Shown: positions 9,730 to 18,207 of the stretch, piece by piece
How the letters are laid out: the number at the start of each line of letters is the position of its first letter
Position numbering within the stretch: the first letter of the stretch is position 1
NCBI RefSeq assembly: GCF_011617465.1
Contig: NZ_CP050153.1
Span: forward strand, 434,001 to 498,000
DNA: 64,000 bases
DNA from: Brevibacterium pigmentatum
GTDB lineage: Bacteria > Actinomycetota > Actinomycetes > Actinomycetales > Brevibacteriaceae
Direction: 5' to 3'
Made by a program: the position numbers and the translations under genes
Notes under the pieces: model-generated
The model's database searches: none
What the model was told of the DNA's origin: nothing
Seen by the model: only the letters and a program-made list of their open reading frames with translations

Positions 9730-11199
9730 ATGCCATTGAGTGTCTTCGACCTCTTCACGGTCGGCATCGGACCGTCGAGCTCCCACACCGTCGGACCAAT
9801 GCGTGCCGGCGCGAGCTTCATCGACCTCCTTAGCGATTCGCTTAGCTCCGTGGCGGATCTGCGCGTCGACGTATTCGGTTCCCTGGCCGCCACCGGAGCC
9901 GGTCACGGAACCTTCGACGCCATCCTCATCGGCCTCGAAGGCTGCCGCCCCGACCTCATCGAAGCCAACGAACTCACCGCCCGGCGGACACGGATGTCCG
10001 AGACCGGGACGATCATCCTCGGCGACTCGACCGGCGATGGCGTCGAACTCAAGTTCACCGAGGATGACATGGTCAAACGCCCCCTGACCGTCTTGCCGCG
10101 CCACACGAACGCCATGACCGTAACCGCCTACGACGCCGCGGGGGAGACCCTCGCTGAGGAGACCTACTACTCCGTGGGCGGCGGATTCGTGACCTCGGAG
10201 ACCGAGTTCCTCGACAAGGAGAAGACCGCCGCGGCGGACGCGGGAGACGGCGATGCCGAGTTCGCTGTCGCGGACTCCGTCGTCGACGCCGAGCTCGAGT
10301 CCTATGACGAAGAGCTGCCCTATCCCTTCCACTCCGGAGTCGAGCTGCTTGAGTGCTGCCGCGAGAACGACCTGTCGATCGCCGAGATCATGCACGCCAA
10401 CGAACTGTCGATGCGTGAGGAAGACGAGATCCTGCACGGCCTGCTGCACATCTATTCGGTGATGGAGGAATGCGCTTCGGCGTCCCTGGACCGCTCGGGC
10501 TACCTGCCCGGAGGGCTCAAGGTCCGTCGCCGCGCCCACGACTGGTATCTCAAGCTCAAGGCAGAGGACCCCGGCCGGGATCCCGGCTACTACCTCGAGT
10601 GGGTCAACCTCATCGCGATGGCCGTGAATGAGGAGAACGCATCGGGCGGCCGCGTCGTCACCGCACCCACCAACGGGGCGGCCGGCATCATCCCCGCCGT
10701 GCTGCACTATGCGCTCAACTATGTTCCCGCGGTGATGGAGGGCGGCGAGTCCGCGAAGCATCGGGCGATCGTCGACTTCCTGCTCACCGCGGCGGCCATC
10801 GGAGTCCTGTACAAGGAGCGAGCGTCGATCTCCGGCGCCGAGGTGGGCTGTCAGGGTGAGGTCGGATCCGCCTCGTCGATGGCGGCCGGGGGACTGGCCG
10901 CAGTCATGGGCGGGACGCCCGAGCAGGTGGAGAACGCCGCCGAGATCGCGATGGAGCACAACCTGGGCCTGACCTGCGATCCGATCTCCGGGCTCGTGCA
11001 GGTGCCGTGCATCGAACGCAACGCGATCGCCGCCGGCAAGGCCATCAACGCCTCCCGCATGGCACTGTGGGGCGATGGCCAGCACCGGGTCAGCCTCGAC
11101 GAAGTGATCGAGACGATGCGCCAGACCGGGGCGGACATGTCCTCGAAGTACAAGGAGACAGCGATGGGCGGCCTCGCCGTCAACGTAGTCGAGTGCTGA
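9730..11199 (+). CDS. sdaA: L-serine ammonia-lyase (iron-sulfur type)
   Basis: This single-chain L-serine dehydratase converts serine to pyruvate and ammonia with a [4Fe-4S] cluster. The N-terminal [19 protein letters not shown] motif is diagnostic, and the cluster cysteines appear in GAEVGCQGE and [10 protein letters not shown] with a third in [12 protein letters not shown] 9730 is chosen as start because the family begins at that methionine; GTG 9721 is in frame. At 489 residues it is slightly long owing to an Ala/Asp-rich insertion near residues 160-180. Next to the glycine cleavage genes it completes glycine to serine to pyruvate disposal. Confidence 0.94.
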   Translation: MPLSVFDLFTVGIGPSSSHTVGPMRAGASFIDLLSDSLSSVADLRVDVFGSLAATGAGHGTFDAILIGLEGCRPDLIEANELTARRTRMSETGTIILGDSTGDGVELKFTEDDMVKRPLTVLPRHTNAMTVTAYDAAGETLAEETYYSVGGGFVTSETEFLDKEKTAAADAGDGDAEFAVADSVVDAELESYDEELPYPFHSGVELLECCRENDLSIAEIMHANELSMREEDEILHGLLHIYSVMEECASASLDRSGYLPGGLKVRRRAHDWYLKLKAEDPGRDPGYYLEWVNLIAMAVNEENASGGRVVTAPTNGAAGIIPAVLHYALNYVPAVMEGGESAKHRAIVDFLLTAAAIGVLYKERASISGAEVGCQGEVGSASSMAAGGLAAVMGGTPEQVENAAEIAMEHNLGLTCDPISGLVQVPCIERNAIAAGKAINASRMALWGDGQHRVSLDEVIETMRQTGADMSSKYKETAMGGLAVNVVEC

Positions 11200-11221
11200 G
11201 TGCTGAGTGCTGAGTGCTGAG
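11191..11221 (+). repeat. Tandem 7-bp repeat (GAGTGCT)4 across the sdaA stop
   Basis: Four perfect copies of GAGTGCT plus a partial GAG run through the last codons and stop (TGA) of sdaA into the intergenic region. The first copy encodes the final Glu-Cys-stop. Copy-number change would alter the C-terminus only if the first unit is affected. Confidence 0.85.
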
Positions 11222-11334
11222 GGCGGAGGGCGCGGCCCCGAACCGCCGCGAAGCCGCTCACAGAGCCTCAGCAGCCCCAATAGAACAGCAGGCATCCTTG
11301 CTGTCCCAATTCGACCGAAGTGACATGGAACATG

Positions 11335-11350
11335 TGGAACACGTGTTCCA
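11335..11350. promoter_or_regulatory. Palindromic operator candidate upstream of ectA
   Basis: TGGAACACGTGTTCCA is a perfect 16-bp palindrome about 215 bases before ectA, with an extra GGAACATG half-site immediately to its left. It is a good candidate binding site for a dimeric regulator. The rest of the 350-base sdaA-ectA gap holds the GAGTGCT repeats, an AT-richer stretch and the ectA promoter. Confidence 0.5.
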
Positions 11351-11515
11351 AATGCATCCAAATGTAACGAAACGATAACGAACCTCCGGCGCGGTATGAG
11401 CGCGAAAGAGCGCCCCGTCACATCCCAACGATGCCATGGGCAAGGCCGGGTCTGTTACATGTCGGTAGGTCGGGGCGATCGTTGCGGAAGTGCCCCGAAA
11501 TCGACGGTTTCGAGG

Positions 11516-11543
11516 TTGACGCTCATTCTCATCCCGTTAGGTT
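11516..11543 (+). promoter_or_regulatory. Candidate leaderless promoter of ectA
   Basis: TTGACG, a 16-base spacer and TAGGTT are followed by seven bases and the GTG start of ectA. Transcription should therefore begin at or next to the start codon, giving a leaderless mRNA. No Shine-Dalgarno sequence precedes the GTG, which supports this reading. Confidence 0.55.
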
Positions 11544-11550
11544 TATTGGC

Positions 11551-12045
11551 GTGAGAAACGCACTCGCTGAACCGAAGACGCAAACCGACGTTCGTACTCC
11601 CGAGCTGGAGGACGGACAACATCTATGGCGGCTCGCGAAAGATACAGCCGTGCTCGATCTGAACTCCTCGTACTCGTACCTGCTGTGGTGCCGCGACTTC
11701 GCGGACACCTCGGTGATCGCGCGAATCGACGGAGAGCCCGCCGGCTTCATCACCGGGTACACCCGTCCGGAGAATCCGGACACCCTGATGATCTGGCAGG
11801 TCGCCGTTGACGAGAAGTTCCGTGGTCACGGACTCGCTTCGACCATGCTCCACGAGCTGGCCGATCGCACCGGCGCTCTCCGCATGGAGACGACGATCAC
11901 CGATGACAACGCGGCGTCCAACCGTCTGTTCCAGGCCTTCGCAGACCAGCGCGGAGCCGGATACGACCGGCGCCCGCTGTTCACCCCGGAGATGTACCCG
12001 GACGGCCACGACACCGAGTACCTCTACGAGATCGCACCCCTGTAA
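11551..12045 (+). CDS. ectA: L-2,4-diaminobutyrate N-acetyltransferase
   Basis: EctA is a GNAT-fold enzyme that acetylates L-2,4-diaminobutyrate, the second step of ectoine synthesis. Visible motifs are LDLNSSYSYLLWCRDFADTS in the first third, the acetyl-CoA loop VAVDEKFRGHGLAS and TTITDDNAASNRLF. GTG 11551 gives 164 residues, the normal size; longer in-frame starts upstream would add a non-homologous extension. It is first in the ectA-ectB-ectC order and apparently leaderless. The stop is TAA. Confidence 0.95.
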   Translation: MRNALAEPKTQTDVRTPELEDGQHLWRLAKDTAVLDLNSSYSYLLWCRDFADTSVIARIDGEPAGFITGYTRPENPDTLMIWQVAVDEKFRGHGLASTMLHELADRTGALRMETTITDDNAASNRLFQAFADQRGAGYDRRPLFTPEMYPDGHDTEYLYEIAPL

Positions 12046-12130
12046 CGAGCCCCACCCCCGGCACCCCGCAGCCCCCTGCCTCAAGGGAGCGAACGCGACA
12101 GGTGCCAGGAGGCGGAAGGAAACGCCCGCA

Positions 12131-12211
12131 ATGAGCGGCAGCGGCCACCGCCTCGGCGACTGCACACGATGCAGCCGCACAATCAAGAAGTCGAAAGGAC
12201 TCCAAAGATGA
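12131..12211 (+). CDS. Possible 26-residue leader ORF overlapping ectB
   Basis: A short frame reads [17 protein letters not shown] and ends KKSKGLQR; its TGA stop overlaps the ectB ATG (ATGA). It has GGAAGG ten bases upstream and a C-x-x-C pair in the middle. The overlap would couple its translation to ectB. It may equally be chance, since the ectB ribosome binding site lies inside it. No homologue is known to me. Confidence 0.3.
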   Translation: MSGSGHRLGDCTRCSRTIKKSKGLQR

Positions 12212-13500
12212 CCGAAACACCTTCTGACAAGCCCGACATCTTCGAAACTCGCGAGTCTGCCGTGCGCAGCTACTGCCGTTCCTGGCCCGCCACCTTCGCC
12301 CGTTCGCAGGGTGCGAAGCAGTGGGACGAAGACGGCAACGAGTACCTCGACTTCTTCTCCGGCGCCGGCGCGCTCAATTACGGCCACAACAACCCGGCCG
12401 TGATGGGCCCGCTCATCGAATACCTGCAGTCGGGTGCCGTTCTGCACTCGATGGACATGAAGACCCCGGCCAAGCGTGAGTTCCTGCAGACCTTCCAGGA
12501 CCTCATCCTCAAGCCGCGCGGACTCGACTATTCCGTCATGTTCCCCGGACCGACGGGAACCAACACCGTCGAGGCGGCGCTCAAGCTCGCTCGCAAGGTG
12601 ACCGGTCGCCAGCACATGCTCTCGTTCACCAACGCGTTCCACGGTATGACGCTGGGATCGCTGTCGGTGACCGGCAACTCGATGAAGCGAGAAGGTGCAG
12701 GCATCCCGCTGACCAACAGCTCGAAGATTCCCTATGACGACTACTTCGACGGCGAGGTTCCGGACTTCCTGTGGCTGGAGAAGGTTCTCGAGGACTCCGG
12801 CTCGGGCGTCGACAAGCCTGCCGCCGTCATCGTCGAGACCGTGCAGGGCGAGGGCGGACTCCGTGCCGCTCGCGCCGAATGGCTGCGCGCCCTGTCCGAT
12901 CTGTGCAAGAAGCACGAGATCCTCCTCATCGTCGATGACGTGCAGGCCGGCTGCGGCCGCACCGGCTCGTTCTTCAGCTTCGAAGAGGCCGGCATCGAGC
13001 CCGACATCGTCTGCCTGTCGAAGTCGATCTCCGGTTCGGGTCTGCCGCTGGCACTGACTCTGTTCCGTCCCGAGCTCGACGTCTGGGAGCCCGGCGAGCA
13101 CAACGGCACCTTCCGCGGAAACAACCCCGCGTTCGTCACCGCGACCGCCGCCATCAAGACTTTCTGGGCCGACAACGAGTTCCAGAATCAGCTTGCCGAC
13201 ACCATCGCCGCTCTGCACCAGCGTCTTGACGGAATCGTCGAGAAGGCCGAAGGTGCATCGATCCGCGGACGCGGCCTGCTGGCCGGCGTCTGCTTCGAAG
13301 ACCTCGAAGTGGCTGAGAAGGTCGCCGCCTATGCCTTCGAGAACGGTCTCCTGCTCGAGACCTCGGGCGCCGATGACGAAGTCATCAAGATCATGCCGCC
13401 GCTGACGATCGACTCGCGCGATCTGCAGGCGGGCCTGGACATCATCGAGGCCGGAGTGGCCAAGTTCGCTCCCGCCGCTGCCAAGGCCGCACTGGCCTGA
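12208..13500 (+). CDS. ectB: Diaminobutyrate--2-oxoglutarate transaminase
   Basis: EctB is a class III PLP aminotransferase that makes L-2,4-diaminobutyrate from aspartate semialdehyde, the first dedicated step to ectoine. The PLP lysine is in [15 protein letters not shown] near residue 272, with [13 protein letters not shown] just before it and [18 protein letters not shown] earlier. The start at ATG 12208 follows GAAAGGAC with normal spacing and gives 430 residues, the family length. It lies 162 bases after ectA. Confidence 0.97.
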   Translation: MTETPSDKPDIFETRESAVRSYCRSWPATFARSQGAKQWDEDGNEYLDFFSGAGALNYGHNNPAVMGPLIEYLQSGAVLHSMDMKTPAKREFLQTFQDLILKPRGLDYSVMFPGPTGTNTVEAALKLARKVTGRQHMLSFTNAFHGMTLGSLSVTGNSMKREGAGIPLTNSSKIPYDDYFDGEVPDFLWLEKVLEDSGSGVDKPAAVIVETVQGEGGLRAARAEWLRALSDLCKKHEILLIVDDVQAGCGRTGSFFSFEEAGIEPDIVCLSKSISGSGLPLALTLFRPELDVWEPGEHNGTFRGNNPAFVTATAAIKTFWADNEFQNQLADTIAALHQRLDGIVEKAEGASIRGRGLLAGVCFEDLEVAEKVAAYAFENGLLLETSGADDEVIKIMPPLTIDSRDLQAGLDIIEAGVAKFAPAAAKAALA

Positions 13501-13512
13501 CCCACCTCTGCC

Positions 13513-13544
13513 CGGGCCGGCGTCGCAGCAGTGGCGCCGGCCCG
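13513..13544 (+). terminator. GC-rich hairpin between ectB and ectC
   Basis: CGGGCCGGCG and CGCCGGCCCG form a perfect 10-bp stem with a 12-base loop immediately after ectB, followed by AGCTTTGGG. It may be a partial terminator that lowers ectC expression, or may stabilise the ectB 3' end. Confidence 0.5.
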
Positions 13545-13671
13545 AGCTTTGGGCGGATTCGAGCTCACCAGCTCGATCGCCCAGCCGGGCTGACGGTTGC
13601 CGTTGATTTGCAGCGGTCGCCCGCGGTCCACCCCTGAATACTTTCACCGACCTTTTGCGAAAGGACCACAA

Positions 13672-14079
13672 ATGTACGTAGTCAACCGCGATGACCTCAA
13701 CGACACCGACCGCGATGTGAAGTCCGAGACCTGGCGCTCACGCCGCATGGTGCTCGGCAAGGAGCGCGTCGGATTCTCGTTCCACGACACCGTGATCTAC
13801 GCCGGAACCACCTCGACGTTCCACTACCAGAACCACGTCGAAGCCGTGTACTGCGTGCAGGGCAAGGGAACGCTGACCGACCTGGAGACCGGGAAGGAAT
13901 ACCCGCTCCACGATGGCGTCATGTACCTCCTCGACGGAAACGAGAAGCACACCGTCGTGGCCGAGGAAGAACTGCGCATGGCCTGCGTGTTCAACCCGCC
14001 GGTCACCGGTCGCGAGGTTCACGACGAGAACGGCGTGTACCCGCTCATCCTCGAGGATGAAGCAGCACCTGCGAACTGA
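13672..14079 (+). CDS. ectC: L-ectoine synthase
   Basis: EctC is a small metal-dependent cupin that cyclises N-gamma-acetyl-diaminobutyrate to ectoine. It is recognised by its start MYVVNRDDLNDTDRDV, ESETW-like segment and cupin motifs HYQNHVEAVYCVQGKG and LLDGNEKHTVVAEEELRM. ATG 13672 follows AAAGGACC and gives 135 residues, normal for the family. A strong terminator follows within 60 bases, so the ectABC unit ends here. Confidence 0.97.
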   Translation: MYVVNRDDLNDTDRDVKSETWRSRRMVLGKERVGFSFHDTVIYAGTTSTFHYQNHVEAVYCVQGKGTLTDLETGKEYPLHDGVMYLLDGNEKHTVVAEEELRMACVFNPPVTGREVHDENGVYPLILEDEAAPAN

Positions 14080-14133
14080 TTCAGTTCCCCTTGAAGGCTG
14101 AGTCGGCGAAAGCCGACTGAGCTTCATTCGCCG

Positions 14134-14167
14134 AGGCGGCCCGAGCATTGCGCTCGGGCCGCCTTTT
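14134..14167 (+). terminator. Intrinsic terminator of ectABC
   Basis: GGCGGCCCGAGC and GCTCGGGCCGCC pair perfectly around a five-base loop and are followed by TTTT. A second, weaker hairpin with a GAAA loop (14098-14121) precedes it. Confidence 0.9.
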
Positions 14168-14293
14168 CGCGTGTGGTTGAGGCTTCCGGGTGAACGGCAC
14201 CGTTGAGTGGGGCCGGATGGACTGCAGGTGTGATAATCTTCGGCTATACAACTTTCAAGTTCGTGACTTCTCGTTGCCGATTACACATTCGTT

Positions 14294-14339
14294 GACTCCA
14301 ACTCAGGCACCCCCTTCCATCCCATCTTCAGTTGGAGTC
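14294..14339 (+). promoter_or_regulatory. Inverted repeat that covers the start-site SD of the secreted protein
   Basis: GACTCCAACT and AGTTGGAGTC are perfect complements separated by 26 bases. The right arm contains the GGAG ribosome binding site four to seven bases before the ATG of the next gene. Folding of this arm would hide the ribosome binding site, so translation of the secreted protein may be controlled by RNA structure. A TATACA box near 14245 and GATAAT near 14232 are possible -10 elements. Confidence 0.5.
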
Positions 14340-14342
14340 TTT

Positions 14343-15041
14343 ATGAAGTTCCTCAAGCGCGCCCTTGTGGCGTCCGTTGCCGCTCTTGCTCTCGCCGTCG
14401 GTCCCGCCGTCTCCGCCGAGGCAGCGAGTGCGAAGTTCGACGTCACGAAGCTCTCTGCCAAGAGCATGGTTGTCTCCAATTCGAACTGCCGCAACGTCGA
14501 CGTGACGATGGCTCACAAGAAATCGGGTGTTTCCGAATGGTTCGTCGATGTTGATGTCACTCGGAGCGGCGGAATAGTCGACTACGTGTCTTTCAGTCAT
14601 GACGGCAACACGAAGCGAGCGCGTTCGATGGTCTGCCCGGACTGGTCGGGGCTCGGAAAATACACGCTCGGTCCGTCAGATGTCTGGGCGAACAATTCCA
14701 GCTTCTCGAAGTACGTCGACCGTACCGACTACACCAAGGGGTACTTCTACGTTCGCGGCAAAGCGTATGCGTCTTTGTCCTCGAAGCGCAGTGGAAGCAC
14801 GGTCACTCTGACCTCGTCGACGAAGGTCTATCACCCGGAGCACTACGGCAAGATCAAGTACAGCCCGAAGGTGAAGTTCCAGGTCAAGTCCGGCAGCAAA
14901 TGGAAGACGCTGAAGACGGTCTCCGCGAAGAAGGGCAAGGCCACCTACAAGCTGAAGTCAAAGAGCAAGAAGACCTACCGCGTCACTTTCAGCCAGGTCA
15001 GCTGGGCAACCGGAGCGACCTCGAAGTCGGTCAAACGCTGA
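14343..15041 (+). CDS. Secreted protein of unknown function between ectC and ectD
   Basis: I do not recognise this 232-residue protein. It begins with a clear Sec signal peptide (KFLKRALVASVAALALAVG) and a likely cleavage after VSAEA. The mature part is rich in Ser, Lys and aromatic residues, has two cysteines (SNCRN and MVCPDW) that could pair, and ends in a very basic Lys-rich segment with KVKFQVKSGSKWKTL, which recalls repeated beta-sandwich modules of secreted actinobacterial proteins. It has its own leader and terminator, so its position inside the ectoine cluster may be passive, though a cell-surface role under salt stress is conceivable. Confidence 0.8.
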   Translation: MKFLKRALVASVAALALAVGPAVSAEAASAKFDVTKLSAKSMVVSNSNCRNVDVTMAHKKSGVSEWFVDVDVTRSGGIVDYVSFSHDGNTKRARSMVCPDWSGLGKYTLGPSDVWANNSSFSKYVDRTDYTKGYFYVRGKAYASLSSKRSGSTVTLTSSTKVYHPEHYGKIKYSPKVKFQVKSGSKWKTLKTVSAKKGKATYKLKSKSKKTYRVTFSQVSWATGATSKSVKR

Positions 15042-15054
15042 CCGTCCAAAGAAT

Positions 15055-15110
15055 GACCGGCACCTTTGGAGGCGATTCATCTCTGTTGGATCGCACCGAG
15101 GGTGCCGGTC
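15055..15110 (+). terminator. Inverted repeat after the secreted protein gene
   Basis: GACCGGCACC and GGTGCCGGTC pair perfectly across a 36-base loop and are followed by TCTCTGTCCT. This is a plausible terminator that separates the secreted-protein gene from ectD. Confidence 0.5.
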
Positions 15111-15243
15111 TCTCTGTCCTGGCTCTGACCGGGGTACCGGGGACGATGTCTTCCTGTTACGGTGGCCGCACAACCCGTTCTGCGGGGCCGATGAGCAGTT
15201 ACGCCACCGGCCCGGCAGACGGCACATAGCGAAGGAAGGAGAA

Positions 15244-16155
15244 ATGATGACAGCAGTATCAGCTGCGACCGCAACCACAGATCTCTATCCGACTCGCTCC
15301 GGTGAGACCACAGAGGTTCTCCCGCGCACGGGTCCGATCGTCTTCGGCGCTCCCGAAGACGGGCCCCTCGAGGCGCCTGATCTCAAGCACTTCGAGGACA
15401 CGGGCTATCTGACGATCGATCAGCTCATCACAAGCGAAGAGCTCACACTCTTCACCGACGAGCTTCAAAGGCTTTCGCGTGACCCGGAGGTGAAGGCCGA
15501 TGAGCGTACCGTCGTCGAAGCCGAGTCCGACGAGGTCCGGTCGATATTCGACATCCATCGCACCAATGAGATCTTCAGAAAGATCGCGAACGATCCGCGC
15601 CTCGTCGACCGTGCACGTCAGATCCTCGGAACCGATGTCTATATCCATCAGAGCCGGATCAACTACAAGCCGGGATTCGTGGGCAAAGAGTTCTCCTGGC
15701 ATTCGGACTTCGAGACCTGGCATGCTGAGGACGGAATGCCCACTCCGCGCGCGGTGAGTCTTTCGCTGTCGCTGACGGACAACTACTCATTCAACGGCCC
15801 GCTGATGATCATGCCCGGTTCGCACAAGCGCTACATCAGCTGCGTGGGAGGCACTCCCGAGGACAACTATCGGAAGTCACTTATCATGCAGGGTGCGGGC
15901 ACCCCGGATCGTCAGACTCTCAGCGACTTCGCCGACGAATACGGCATCGACGTGCTCGAAGGAGCGGCCGGCGGAGCGATCATGTTCGACTCCAACTGCA
16001 TGCATGCGTCGAACGGCAACGTCACTCCGTTCTCGCGCTCGAATATCTTCATCGTGTACAACTCGGTGGAGAACACGTGTGTGGAACCGTTCGCAGCGCC
16101 GAAACCGCGTCCGGAGTTCGTCGGCAGCACTGACTTCACTCCAGCCGGTAGGTGA
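15244..16155 (+). CDS. ectD: Ectoine hydroxylase
   Basis: EctD is an Fe(II)/2-oxoglutarate dioxygenase of the phytanoyl-CoA hydroxylase family that converts ectoine to 5-hydroxyectoine. The EctD signature FSWHSDFETWHAEDGMP is fully present near residues 150-166 and supplies two iron ligands (His, Asp); the third ligand is His in NCMHASNGN near residue 254. It is about 303 residues long. Two adjacent ATGs occur; the second, 15247, is better spaced from AAGGAAGGAG. It is separated from ectABC by the secreted-protein gene and probably has its own promoter. Confidence 0.96.
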   Translation: MMTAVSAATATTDLYPTRSGETTEVLPRTGPIVFGAPEDGPLEAPDLKHFEDTGYLTIDQLITSEELTLFTDELQRLSRDPEVKADERTVVEAESDEVRSIFDIHRTNEIFRKIANDPRLVDRARQILGTDVYIHQSRINYKPGFVGKEFSWHSDFETWHAEDGMPTPRAVSLSLSLTDNYSFNGPLMIMPGSHKRYISCVGGTPEDNYRKSLIMQGAGTPDRQTLSDFADEYGIDVLEGAAGGAIMFDSNCMHASNGNVTPFSRSNIFIVYNSVENTCVEPFAAPKPRPEFVGSTDFTPAGR

Positions 16156-16234
16156 CTTCACATACGCATTTGGCCCGGCCGCTGATGCCTCGCCCATGCC
16201 TGGAACTCCCCGTGGAGTGAGCGTATCTGCACAG

Positions 16235-16273
16235 AAGGGGTCCGGTGCCGCAGTCGCGGCGCCGGACCCCTTT
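16235..16273. terminator. Bidirectional terminator after ectD
   Basis: AGGGGTCCGGTGCCG and CGGCGCCGGACCCCT form a 15-bp stem (one G-U) followed by TT on the + strand. It stands between ectD and the convergent small gene and could serve both. Confidence 0.8.
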
Positions 16274-16302
16274 GCCTTCCCACAGACCTCGACGAGTCGC
16301 GG

Positions 16303-16602
16303 CTACTCGATGATCCTCAGGTCAGTCCCACGAATCACCCCACGGGATCCCTCGAATGGGCCTAAAGCTTCGTCGAGTAGGGAGCCCAGGGTGCCGAGTT
16401 CGGCGCTCTGACGACCCCCGGCTTCCCGTGAAGTGAGATTTTGGTTGTATCGCATCTGACCGATCTCGGAATCGGTGACGGTCCAGATGACCACCTGCGG
16501 TGGATCATCATTTATGAACGTCACTCGGTGGGGATCTGCCGTGACCGACCATCCGGTCGCCTCGGCGAGGGCGCTCGCCAAATCAGCGCGATCGATACTC
16601 AT
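16303..16602 (-). CDS. Hypothetical protein, 99 residues
   Basis: I do not recognise this small soluble protein. It starts MSIDRADLASALAEATG after a strong AAGGAGG ribosome binding site, which decides the start over an upstream ATG that would add 18 residues. The middle TFINDDPPQVVIWTV is hydrophobic and beta-like, and the C-terminal half is mixed and polar. No membrane segment is present. It faces ectD across a bidirectional terminator and lies downstream of the AGCS transporter, from which it is separated by a terminator, so it is probably monocistronic. Confidence 0.75.
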   Translation of the reverse strand: MSIDRADLASALAEATGWSVTADPHRVTFINDDPPQVVIWTVTDSEIGQMRYNQNLTSREAGGRQSAELGTLGSLLDEALGPFEGSRGVIRGTDLRIIE

Positions 16603-16653
16603 CGGGACCTCCTTAGGGTCAGGGGACTGCTTCTGGATTCGGGGGAATGAAAA

Positions 16654-16688
16654 CACATCGGGCGCCCCGAAAGGGAGCGCCCGATGTG
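16654..16688 (-). terminator. Terminator of the AGCS transporter gene
   Basis: CACATCGGGCGC and GCGCCCGATGTG pair perfectly; read on the minus strand the stem is followed by TTTTC. It lies 25 bases after the transporter stop. Confidence 0.88.
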
Positions 16689-16713
16689 CGTTGTCGACTG
16701 CTGTTCGGCAGCC

Positions 16714-18207
16714 TCACTCGTCGTCGGGGCGGACCTTCTTCCCGCGGTCATGCCAGAACTTCGTTGTGGTCACTTCGTCGGTGCCGTCCCAGGCATCGAC
16801 TTCGGTGTTGATGCGCTTGAACGTCGGCAGATCCCCGCGGCGGAATACCGGTTCGAAGCCGGCCTTGCGCTGCTTCTGGTAGTTCTTCAACAGCGAGAAC
16901 ACCAGCGGTGAGAGCATCAGCAGGGCGAAGAGGTTGATGAGAGCCATGATCGCCATGAAGATATCGGCCGCGGTCCACACCAGGTCAAGGGCCGCGATCG
17001 CACCGATGAACACCGAGACCATGACGATGACCTGATACACACGCAGCGCGACACGGTTCGTCGTCAGATGCTCGATGTTCGCCTCGCCGTAGTAGTAGTT
17101 GCCGAGGATCGACGAGAACGCGAAGAGGAAGATCGCCAAGGTCAGGAAGTGGATCGCCCACTGCCCGAGCTGCCCGCTCAGCGCCGTCTGCGTGAGCTGG
17201 ATGCCCTCAGCGGAGCTGCCGTACTCCGGATTCGACAGCAGGATGATGAATGCGGTGATCGAGCAGACGAGGATCGTATCGAAGTACACGCCCAAAGCCT
17301 GCACGAAACCCTGCTTGGCCGGGTGCGACGCCGAGGCCGTGGCCGCGGCGTTCGGCACCGAACCGATGCCGGCCTCATTGGAGAACAGGCCGCGCTGCAC
17401 ACCGATGAGCATGATCGATCCCAGCGTTCCGCCGGCGATCGAATCCATGCTGAATGCGTCGGTGACGATCGTGGCGATCATCGACGGTACGGCGCCGATG
17501 TTCATCACCACGACGATGATGCCGACGATGAGGTAGAGGCCGGCCATGATCGGCACCAAGTATGCCGAGATGTTCGAGATGCGCTTGGCGCCGCCCGCGA
17601 AGATCGCGAAGGCGGCGACGGCGATGATCGCGCCGGCCACGGCAGCGAAGACGCCGTCCGAACTCTCGACTCCGAAGGACGCCCCGACGGCGTCGACGAT
17701 GGAGTTCGACTGCACCGAGTTGAATACGATGCCGTAGGTGATGGCGACGATGACGGCGAAGACCAGTCCGAGCCACTTCATATTCAGCCCGTGCCTGATG
17801 TAGTAGGCAGGACCGCCGCGGAAGTTCGGGCCGTCCTTGAGCTTGTACAGCTGGCCGAGTGCAGACTCGGCGAAGGCCGTGGCGCCGCCGACGATGGCCG
17901 TCAGCCACATCCAGAACATCGCACCCGGACCACCGAGCGAGATCGCTAAGGCGACACCGGCGATGTTCGCCGTTCCCACCCGCGAGGCTGCAGAGATCGA
18001 GAATGCGCGGAACGGCGAGATGTTCCGGTTGCCCTCGGAATCCCGTCCGCCCGGCTCGGTCAGGGTGCGGAACATCTCGGGCAGCAGGCGGACCTGCACC
18101 GCTCCCGTGCGAATGGTGAAATACAGACCTGTGGGGATGAGAACAGCGACGAGGACGTATGACGACACTCCGCTGACACTGTCAAACACACTTTGGAGTA
18201 GCTCCAT
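16714..18207 (-). CDS. Amino acid/cation symporter, AGCS (alanine or glycine:Na+/H+) family
   Basis: This 497-residue membrane protein has about eleven hydrophobic segments and the AGCS hallmark region ISPFRAFSISAASRVGTANI followed by GVALAISLGGPGAMFWMW and AFAESALGQLYK. FSNEAGIGSVPNAAATA is also typical. The start at ELLQSVFDSV is preceded by GAAGGAGG; a longer in-frame start has no support. It would take up alanine, glycine or a related amino acid with Na+ or H+, which fits loosely with the glycine catabolism genes nearby, although it is not in their operon. Confidence 0.93.
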   Translation of the reverse strand: MELLQSVFDSVSGVSSYVLVAVLIPTGLYFTIRTGAVQVRLLPEMFRTLTEPGGRDSEGNRNISPFRAFSISAASRVGTANIAGVALAISLGGPGAMFWMWLTAIVGGATAFAESALGQLYKLKDGPNFRGGPAYYIRHGLNMKWLGLVFAVIVAITYGIVFNSVQSNSIVDAVGASFGVESSDGVFAAVAGAIIAVAAFAIFAGGAKRISNISAYLVPIMAGLYLIVGIIVVVMNIGAVPSMIATIVTDAFSMDSIAGGTLGSIMLIGVQRGLFSNEAGIGSVPNAAATASASHPAKQGFVQALGVYFDTILVCSITAFIILLSNPEYGSSAEGIQLTQTALSGQLGQWAIHFLTLAIFLFAFSSILGNYYYGEANIEHLTTNRVALRVYQVIVMVSVFIGAIAALDLVWTAADIFMAIMALINLFALLMLSPLVFSLLKNYQKQRKAGFEPVFRRGDLPTFKRINTEVDAWDGTDEVTTTKFWHDRGKKVRPDDE

